Source: Monoplex corrugatus (taxonomy: Eukaryota > Mollusca > Gastropoda > Littorinimorpha > Ranellidae). Taken from it: a DNA stretch of 64,000 nt. The stretch is from assembly GCA_030674185.1 (NCBI GenBank), contig JAPXFY010000016.1, forward strand, positions 40,180,966-40,244,965, written 5' to 3'. The position numbers and the translations under genes are program-made. The notes beneath the pieces are model-generated. The model saw only the letters and a list, made by a program, of their open reading frames with translations, had not been told where the DNA came from and searched no databases. Shown in pieces: positions 13,338 to 64,000 of the stretch (position 1 is the stretch's first letter; each line of letters starts with the position of its first letter).

Positions 13338-14803
13338 TGTGAACCTGTCTGGCAACATGCTGTCAAACTCATTCACTCCTACCACAGCTCTTCAGTCAGT
13401 GGGTTTTGTATTGCTGAAATGGTGGTAAGGGGGTCATTGAAAGACATTTCCAGGAAACTTGAGGCAGCTCAATGGTTTCATATACTTGGCATGGTATAAC
13501 AGCATCACTAATGTACAATTTGGAAGCAAATAAACTTCAAATATTTCACTTACTAACAAAGTACCATATATGCTTCAAATATTGAATATACTTTAAGCTA
13601 ATGAGCAAACTGAGATAATCACTATGATACATTCTGCAAGCAACATCTGAAATATTTCGCACACTAACAAAGTTTGAAATATGCTTCCAAGAGTGAGGCA
13701 AATTTTAAGCCAATAGTAATACGTGAAATTAAAGAATCACCTTAACAAATCTCTGCTTCCCCTACCACTCATCTGCACAGTTTACTTGCCACTGAAGACA
13801 GTGAAAAATAACAAACATGATAACAACTTGATTCTACATCAGGGTATACCTACATCTAAAACATCCTGTTATACACATTTGCCTAAAGTCAACATAACAT
13901 GAAGCATGAATGTCAAACAATTTAACTCATGTTTAGAACATGTTTATCTATGTGAATAGACAGTAATATTTACAATAAACTAATTCTTTCTTTTTACCAA
14001 AATCTCAAACAAAAAAACAAAACAAAACAAAAAAAGAACAAAAAAGGAAAACATTTTGACACAAAAGAAGTAATCTTGAGATTTTGGGGACAAGTTCTCC
14101 CCATATTAAGTTATATTTCTGTTTGTGCCATTAAAAAAAGAGGCATGGCACATTCAACCTATAGAATAAAATCAAAAGTGAATTGTTGAAACAAGTATAT
14201 CCATAATGACACCTGTCTGGCATTCTCCATTTATCCAGTCTTACAGCACAAGTTCAAGCTTAACTCTGAGTTGCGCTTCATTTTCTGGTTCACAAAACGT
14301 TGTGGCTACAGCCTCCAATACCTCTAACTTTGAATGGATACCCCACTCTGTTCAGGGTTGGAGAAGATAAAGAACAGAGGCGATGGAGTGGGACCTGCCC
14401 TCTAAAACTTGACCTGAGAATAATGAAGTATCTAACTCACTCACCTATGACTCAATTCAGAGCTACCTGATATCTGAACATATTTTTAATTTTGTAACTA
14501 CCCTTTCTGCCACACTTATACCCCAAAACTCATAAAGACAGACTTTAAAATACATCACATTTTTGCTGTCATAATCTAGGCATAGACAAGAACACATGAC
14601 CTCCTTTCTGTCCATATGAATCAACATGCACTTTTTGAAAAGATGAATCAAAGAAACAATCCACACAACACTTTAACTTCACAGAATTCATTATATGCCA
14701 TTTAATAACATTCGATGCAACGGAAAGTGAGCAACATACAATGTGTGCTACAGTTAAGTCTGTAAAATGTACAAGTAATCACCTCTCTGACCAGCCCAAG
14801 TGG

Positions 14804-14874
14804 TTAACTTTTTCACTCCCTCACCCTATCCACCAGCTTCCACCAGCTTAGGGTGAGGGCGTGAAAGGGTCAAA
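14804..14874. mobile_element. Solo hairpin element
   Basis: A roughly 70 bp inverted repeat with arms ttttcactccctcacccta and tagggtgagggcgtgaaag around a short loop, close to TTAA on the left. Related copies occur at about 41-97, 4944-5004, 6002-6150, 19183-19242, 20604-20682 and, as half or partial copies, 29908-29960 and 63860-63920. Confidence 0.6.
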
Positions 14875-15584
14875 GAGTTTGATTTCATGATCAGGATATG
14901 TGGACAAAAGGGACATGAAAGAACCACTACCATAACACACAAACATGCATCTACAATCTTGACATTGAGGATAAGACAAATGTGTGCAAGAACACTACCA
15001 TATCTACTATCTGACACAAAACTTGCAGGACATTCACCCACACACATGCACATCCATGTGTAAGACGCACATGAAAAATATGAGAATGCTAAATCTATGA
15101 TCATGATACAGACAAGACAGTGAGAGGGACACACACACACACACACACCTACTATCAAAACAATAAAACCTGTGGGACAACACTGTTATTTTTGTTTAAA
15201 GCCCAGCCGACTGTGTAGAGCCATATCAGGGCTACAACTGTTTCAAGACATACACAATACTTCAACAGGAAAAAAAAATGGAAAAGAAAATTAGTACACA
15301 CATCAATGAGTTTGTGCACATAATCTAAGATGGTGCCCCTGGTGTTGATCACTCCATCCAATTACTGCAAATCCATAGAGAAGACACAGATAGCATATGA
15401 GAAACCATAATACCACACACAGAACTAGTGTCATCCACCATGTTCACATCAATACAGCCAAGCAACACACCATACTCAGGGAAAGATGTGGGAGATAATT
15501 CCTGTATAAAACACTAAAATCATCCATGGTTCTGACATCAAGCACTATTGGCCACACAACAACCAACACAGGAGATCTTGCGTT

Positions 15585-15842
15585 CTTACAAGGTGTCTGG
15601 TGAAGGCAAAGAGGGAACTTGGATATCTTACAATTAATGTGCTTACAAGGTGTCTGATGAAGGCAAAGAGGGAACCGTATCTTACAATTTATGTACTTAA
15701 AGGGCATCTAGTCAAGACAAAGAGGGAACCTGGAATCTTCCAATTTATGTATTAATAGGGTGTCTGGTGATGGTGAAAAGGGAACTTGGATATCCTACAA
15801 TTTACGTACTTACAGGGTGTCTGGTGAAGGCAAAGAGGGAAT
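15585..15842. repeat. Minisatellite, about 60 bp unit, 4-5 copies
   Basis: Diverged copies of ggtgtctggtgaaggcaaag, agggaacttggatatcttac and aatttatgtacttaca. Confidence 0.85.
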
Positions 15843-16374
15843 CTAGTTCTCCATGTAAATCACAACAGCCACAAAGACTTACACCCCCCCTCCTCTCCCC
15901 TTCACATGGAGAGAAAGACTGGAAACTATACAGTTCCGTTTGCAGCCAATGTCTGATTGGATTAACACCAAAACTCAATCTACCAGTATGCAATACATCT
16001 TGGAACTGGAACTGAAAACCTGTCGTTTGAGTGGTCCTGAGCTCTTTACAGCACCACATGAACTGGGCTGTGACAAGATTTACGTGCTCAGAATACATTC
16101 CATATGCACTGATGTCACGTGGTGGAGAAGATCTAAAAGAACCATGGCATAAACTGTAAGTCTATGCTTAAGTCCTATGTGCTGGCCAAGTCTTGAGATC
16201 CTATAAGGATTATGGCATAAACCAAAAGTCTGTATATACACCCTTTGTGCTGACCAAACCTTCAGGTCCTATCTAGGTAGTTTGTGAGTCCTGTAAGCTT
16301 GTTAGCTCTCTATCTTTGCCTCATCACCTTTGAGCCATACTTACATAGAGTTTAAGATGGAATTTGGAGTTTGT

Positions 16375-16690
16375 TCATTGGGGATTCACTGCAATCGGAC
16401 ACTTCCATGTGTACTTTATCTAAATCTGCCAGCAATTATCTGGCACACTCCCTGACCCTGCGCAAAACCCTATGCCCTGGCAAAGCCTTGAAATGGAGAA
16501 AGGGGGACAGGAACTTATGAAATACAAGGCTGACACTGCCAGAATGATGGAAACATTAAAATGGGCAACAAACATGTCAATTTTTAATGTTGTGGGCCGG
16601 GTCAATCTTGACATATCAGATCTATGCTGAGAAAATATCAATACTGTCATATCTTCAATGGTTACAATTGACATGCCATTATTCATCATG
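16375..16690 (-). mobile_element. SINE, family S1
   Basis: It contains ggggattcactgcaatcgga, the core ccagcaattatctggcacac, tgcgcaaaaccctatgccct, and the segment ccagaatgatggaaacatta. The tRNA-like head on the right is weak. Confidence 0.6.
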
Positions 16691-17890
16691 CTATATTTCC
16701 TGATTACAACTACACATAGTGTAGAACTGAGGGCTGATTAGAACAAAGAGAAATGGGCTGGGTTGGAATGGGTAGAACACTGAGAGGTCTTCATCACATT
16801 CAATTCACAATAACACGCTTCACTACACAGGTATTCATAACTAGCCTGCTTCTATCTCAAATAAATCAACTAAACCACTTAACAAAATAGCACAAATAAA
16901 AAACCCAATAAAACTATAGGTAACATGAAAGGGGACAAAAAGAAATATTTATCACATAGAACCAACAAAAAACATTTTACAATGATCTACAAATTGCACT
17001 TCGTAATCAACACAATATCCTGTGACTTGTACTGATCTCTGCAGCTAAAGACAGAACTACACATTCGCTAGCAACAGCCCTAATGGCATGACATACATTC
17101 CTTTCACAAAGAACCTTTCAAATTTTGAATCAAAAAGCAGATCTGTATGCGATATCATGATATTTCTGTTCTATTTCCTGATATCACAAAAGTGTTGCAT
17201 TTTGATTATTTTGAGTCCCCTCCCCTCCACAAAATGTTTTTCAGTTCTGTTTATTCTTTGCTCTCCTACCCCACCTCTTCCAATAATAAACATCTGTCAC
17301 TTGGGACCAAGTTTCAATATGAAACAAATAATACAACTGTACCACCCTAACCTTAATAGTTTATTCAGAGACTGTGCAGCGGACAATGAAAATAGATGAT
17401 TTTAACAGAAGATGTTACAGAGGGATAGAGCCGTTTAACAACTCCCTGCATCATAAACAAATGTCTGACACTAGGTGCAAATGCATAGAGGTATATACAA
17501 CATGAATATCAACATGTACACATACATGGCTCTCTCAGACGTCCGCTATGGCTGCGGTTGTACCAAGACTGATTATGATGTTTGTTACATTTATTCTCTT
17601 TGCACAATGTCACTGTGGGACTTACAATCACTTTGATGAAACCTAAGAAAGTTATACTTGTGATGTAATACTGTGTGTATTGTGAACTGATCAACACTGA
17701 CATCAGAAGTGTTTGGAACTCTCAACAGAAATTCTAGAAACAAGTGCCTTTTCCAGGCAGGGCTAAGATAAGCCATGGCTTGACGCTCTACCAACTTTAT
17801 ATTGTTGTCCAGTTTATATATCATGCAGTTCAATGAAAAAAAGTTATTTAAACCAAAAGCATTCTCCCCACTCTTTACTGTCTGGGAATA

Positions 17891-18084
17891 CACTTAACCC
17901 TTTGACTCCACACTATCCACTGACTGCAAAAACTTAACCCTTTGACTCCCTCACCCTATCCACCAGCTTCCTGCAGAAAGGTGGTGGATAGGGTGAGGGA
18001 GTCAAAGGGTTAAGCTTTTGCTTTGTTAGCATGGTTGGCAATACAGGATGCTAGTGGACAGGGTGCAGGAGTCAAAAGAGTTAA
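17891..18084. mobile_element. Nested hairpin elements (best-preserved composite)
   Basis: The inner element is a nearly perfect palindrome: TTAACCCTTTGACTCCCTCA at 17936, CACCAGCTTCCTGCAG in the loop, and the mirror GGAGTCAAAGGGTTAA ending about 18014. It splits an outer element whose arms are CCCTTTGACTCCACACTATC before it and GGACAGGGTGCAGGAGTCAA after it. TTAA stands at each inner junction. Termini starting CCCTTT next to TTAA suggest piggyBac-type foldback MITEs. Confidence 0.75.
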
Positions 18085-19182
18085 TGTGAGCCAGCATTGC
18101 GGTTTGGCGACGAACATGTTTTATCAAACAAATAGGACTGCCTTGTTATAGTATAACTGGTGTCTTAAAAGAAGGGTATTGTGCTTTAGCGGGAAAATCA
18201 AAGACACCCACTCTCCTGATGAACACCTTCAACAGTCAAGACTTGACAAGACCACAGACAGGGAGAACTGAAGTCAGGTTTCATGGACTAAACAAAGTGT
18301 GAGACACTCACTGATAACATACAATATATCAAACATCGGTCTGGTCTGAACTGTACTGAAAAGTACAGTAAAGCAAGGACAACTTTCAATCCACTTCCAA
18401 ATGTTGCAGAAGTTTATGATCAGACAGTTTTTCATTCTATTATCTGTGAGTGAAGAAGCTCAATGACAGACATTCACTCTAATATTTGTCTGTCACGCAA
18501 ATACATGGCAGAAATTTACACAGCATTATTATGAACTACAGACAGTCATTAAATGTTGTTATTATTCATATCACTTGTTTCAATGCCACAGTTAATATCT
18601 GTCAACTCACTAAACCAGATCTGAACGGCAACCACAATATTTCTTCATCACAAAATGCTTCCAGCTTCGAACAACATCAAAATGTGTAGGCCTACTGCTC
18701 TGTCATAACATTCAGAAACAACACACTATGCACACGCGCTCACACCAAAAAAAATGAACAAAAACGACAGGCCTAGCAGACAACTTCACACACAATGAAC
18801 AACGGGCATGAATGATGTGTGTAACATTAACATGGTATCTGAACAGTGTCACTGAAACTACTTGAATGAAAAGCTAATGTGTTCATTTGGCACATATAAT
18901 ATATATCTATATTTTCATACATAACAAAATGGAACATTAGTCAACTTATGTAACAAAGTGAAACAGTAGTCAACGTACATAACAAAGTGAAACAGTAGTC
19001 GTTAAGTTTACAGGTATTCTCTCTCAAACATGCTGCACAATTCTTTGGAATGATGCCTCGTGAATATATCTTCACCTTGAACACACACACGTCACCAATG
19101 ATCTGCCGGATCCGTGCGCATCAAACACACTGATACAAAGTAGTTGTATGCAGCGTACTAGTGTTGTCAACAAACTAAATCT

Positions 19183-19242
19183 TTCACACCTCACCCTATC
19201 CACCACTTTCCACCAAGAATCCGGTGGACAGGGAGAGGAGCT
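19183..19242. mobile_element. Short hairpin element downstream of the MEK stop
   Basis: tttcacacctcaccctatcc and ggacagggagaggagctgaa form an inverted repeat of the dispersed hairpin family, about 350 bp beyond the MEK stop codon. It could be within the 3'UTR, where it would fold as RNA. Confidence 0.5.
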
Positions 19243-19588
19243 GAAAGCCTAAAACAAGCCAGAGTCCTGTCATCCTGTCAGAATCACAATTTGCGCCGAT
19301 GCCCGTGAACACCACAGCACACTCACACGTCACTAGCATTGTACATATAACATTACAGAGTTCTAGGATGCATATATTTAAAAATCCAAAGTGAAACTGG
19401 AAGAAGACGTTAGGGGGTGTGTATACAGTGTGTGTAGATGCCATGATGATGATCTGGCTGTACGTAGCTGTGCTGTGCAACACCCTGGCAGGCTCTCAAC
19501 GGGGCGGCAGGTGCTTCACGTGTCTATTTTACTTTTTTTCTTTCTTTTTAACTTTTTTTTTTCAGTATAATGTTAGATGTAGAGTAGA

Positions 19589-61835
<42,247 letters not shown>

Positions 61836-61846
<11 letters not shown>

Positions 61847-62090
61847 CTGACAGAATAAGAAGACATGTAATTCAAATAGACTTTTATATGTAGTATCACT
61901 CATTTTGTCTGGCCTGCATTCTATCGATTGATAGAATAAAAAACAAAATCTGAAAATGTAATGCATGTAGATTTTATATGATAGATAATATCACTCTCAT
62001 TCTGCCTTCCTTCATTCTGTCGACAGACCGTGAGGTGAAAAATCATGTAATTCATGTATATCTACACCATAAATATACATACCATACATG
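61836..62090. repeat. Three tandem copies of an 80-95 bp unit spanning the exon 2 acceptor
   Basis: Each unit begins cattctgtcgac (61836), cattctatcgat (61918) or cattctgtcgac (62014), followed by related gacatgtaattcaaatag-type sequence and tatcactcattttg. The first copy overlaps the first bases of MEK exon 2 on the minus strand, so the 3' splice site lies inside the repeat and AG sites are repeated upstream. Confidence 0.7.
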
Positions 62091-63090
62091 AGGTGGTGAC
62101 AAAATGTGCAAAAAAACAGGGCATAGACTACAAAATTTCAAAACTGAAAACAGATATAAAAACTCTGTAATTTTACTTAGTTAAACCATTTGCTTGCATG
62201 AAAACAGAAAAACAGACAGGAAAAGATAATTTGTCCAATACTTTTTCTAATGTAATGAGAAAAGATCACCCAGTGAAAGTCAGTTACAATCAGAATGCGG
62301 GACATAAAAATTGTCTAATATTGTATATAAATAACAAATCAAGGGTTATGAAATTGGGACTTGCATGAAAGATGAATGATGTTATTAAGATAATGTATAA
62401 ACGGTGGGACTGCATCAGTTTATAAGTAAGGAATGAGGTACAGTTTTCATAATCATATCCACCATCACACACAAACCAGTTCGCATTTGTACATAACGAG
62501 ACATCATGCAAACACCCAGTACAGGTGCTGGGGAGCATAAAACTTTCCTACCCATTTTGAAGAAAAATCAAAACATCCAGAAGCTATCAGCTTGTCCTAT
62601 GTACCCTCGCTTCTTGAAAGGATAGACAAGGGTCAGTTGTGACACATTTCAGTAAGGACACGACAGAACAAAGAAGTCCAGTTTTGTACAACTGTAGACA
62701 TGAATGCAACTAAAACTAGTAAAAGACAAATAAAATCAGTCCCAAAAGCAAGAACAATGGTCAAGCCATAGTTATTTCTTCATTTTAAAGTCATATATGA
62801 ATCAAATGTAAAAAAAGAAAACAACTCCCCAAAAGCTACACAATTTTCATGGAAAGAAAGCCACTGTAGTACATATTTCTAGAGATTCTTTTATTCCCAA
62901 TTTGCACAAACAGAAGCTAACATACTAAGCCAATGTAGTGTACGTATTTGCATAGATTTATTTATGAGTCCCCACAGGAGCAACTTGATACTGAATTTTG
63001 ACAGGAGTAATCAACCGTTGGAAGCAAAAATTGAAGGGAAAAACAACAACAGACTGTCTTTTAAATGCAAATTTCATTTTGAATAATATG
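62091..63090. other. Upstream intron sequence, nothing recognised
   Basis: AT-rich DNA before MEK exon 2. I searched the minus strand for a start exon of MEK type (Met-Pro-Lys-rich) here and in 63263-64000 and saw none. Confidence 0.5.
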
Positions 63091-63099
63091 TATGTGTGT

Positions 63100-63187
<88 letters not shown>

Positions 63188-63194
63188 TGTGTTA

Positions 63195-63262
<68 letters not shown>
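63091..63262. repeat. TG microsatellite
   Basis: (TG)n with one interruption (ggtgtgttaatg) near 63186, followed by a G-rich stretch (gtggggggtgggggtggggg). Confidence 0.95.
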
Positions 63263-63265
<3 letters not shown>

Positions 63266-63924
63266 GTGGAGTGTGTGGGGGGTGGGGGTGGGGGCAGGTG
63301 GGAAGTGGATGAAGTGAAATACACTAACAGTTCCATGAGACATTAAATCTAATCAAACAAAATGCTTTGAATTCGTTTTAAAAGTGTGTTTGTATTTGAT
63401 CTGTCATTCTAACAGTTATAAACTAACTTACATCCTGTCAAACTCTTCTGTTTATGCTGAAAACAGAAAGGTAAAATTTCAGCTCATTATTACACATCAC
63501 ATGATGTAATATCTTTCATCGAATGATAAAGACAACAAACTGGTAAACCTCTAGGAAAACACTAGTTTTGGTGCTCCCGATTTCTGCTGAAAATACAGAA
63601 ATCACACTGAAAAATGCCCCCTTTCTTTAATCATTAGGATTTATTTCATCAGTTTTTAGAAGAAATGGGGAAACTGACACAGGAGAAAAAGACTGAAAAT
63701 GGGTGTTTGATTTTCAATCAAATCATATCTTTGACCATTCTTGTGTCGAATTAAAACGAAAAACTTCACCAGTTATGAAAACAGCCATAATCACCATCAT
63801 ATGTACAGAAGAATCTCACAACTGACTCTGGTTCTGCTGTTAAAAAAAGTTAAAAGGTGAAAGAGTCAAAGGGTTAAGTTTTTACAGTTGGTGGATTGGA
63901 TGCCAGATTTAAAGGGTTAAAGAT

Positions 63925-64000
63925 GGGTTCATCACATATGGATCATTCCATATGTGCATGCTCCACTCAAATCTACAAGTAATTACCTGACAGACTCTTT
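63925..64000 (-). mobile_element. SINE tail, family S1, cut by the window edge
   Basis: ccatatgtgcatgctccact, caaatctacaagtaattacc and tgacagactcttt match the S1 tail half. The head should continue beyond 64000. Confidence 0.5.

Larger units (their letters stand above)
12921..19588. other. Downstream flank of MEK, no other gene seen
   Basis: Apart from the hairpins, the 60 bp minisatellite and one SINE, this stretch is AT-rich without a convincing coding exon. The MEK 3'UTR must begin at 19588 and run left for an unknown length; an A-rich tract on the minus strand follows the stop by about 30 bp. No clear AATAAA was found within about 1 kb on that strand. Confidence 0.5.

Overview
The window is invertebrate nuclear DNA, most likely from a lophotrochozoan and plausibly a gastropod mollusc. 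This rests on long, repeat-filled introns, abundant CA/TG microsatellites, many 29-60 bp minisatellites, RTE-like LINEs with GAT tails, tRNA-derived SINEs and TTAA-targeted DNA transposons. The species assignment is inference; the eukaryotic nature is clear from the spliced gene.

One real protein-coding gene is present: the minus-strand orthologue of the MAP kinase kinase MEK1/2 (MAP2K1 type), from about 61846 down to a stop at 19589. Eleven coding exons are visible (two of them alternatives), all with GT/AG borders and compatible phases. Several have exactly the length I recall for human MAP2K1 exons (147, 78, 52 and 125 nt). The first coding exon (start codon and N-terminal MAPK docking site) was not found and probably lies beyond 64000.

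The most notable finding is a tandem exon pair in this gene: 32017-32102 (86 nt) and 29660-29748 (89 nt). Both encode the end of the proline-rich insert plus the same peptide PMAIFELLDYIVNE. They differ by 8 bases over those 14 codons with no amino-acid change, and they have identical phases. Including both frameshifts into a TAG stop, and skipping both also breaks the frame. This is the signature of mutually exclusive splicing, giving two MEK isoforms that differ only in the regulatory insert.

Layout: 1-19588 is 3' flank or intergenic DNA dominated by minisatellites (284-1640, 2028-2336, 6380-8720, 10185-12920), hairpin elements and SINEs. 19589-22038 holds the last three coding exons. 22039-29659 is an intron carrying a 40-45 bp minisatellite invaded by two TTAA elements (one a piggyBac relative with a transposase remnant) and a LINE. 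29660-33757 holds the alternative exons and the exon before them. 33758-39371 is an intron with about 4 kb of a 41-45 bp satellite. 39372-49415 holds kinase exons separated by a LINE, a 5'-inverted LINE copy and TTAA elements. 49416-61617 is a 12 kb intron full of TG/CA repeats, SINEs and a decayed LINE. 61618-61846 is the first recognised coding exon.

Several repeats are layered: a hairpin element nested in another hairpin and copied as a unit, TTAA elements at the same position of different satellite monomers, and minisatellites that appear to have grown from pieces of SINEs.
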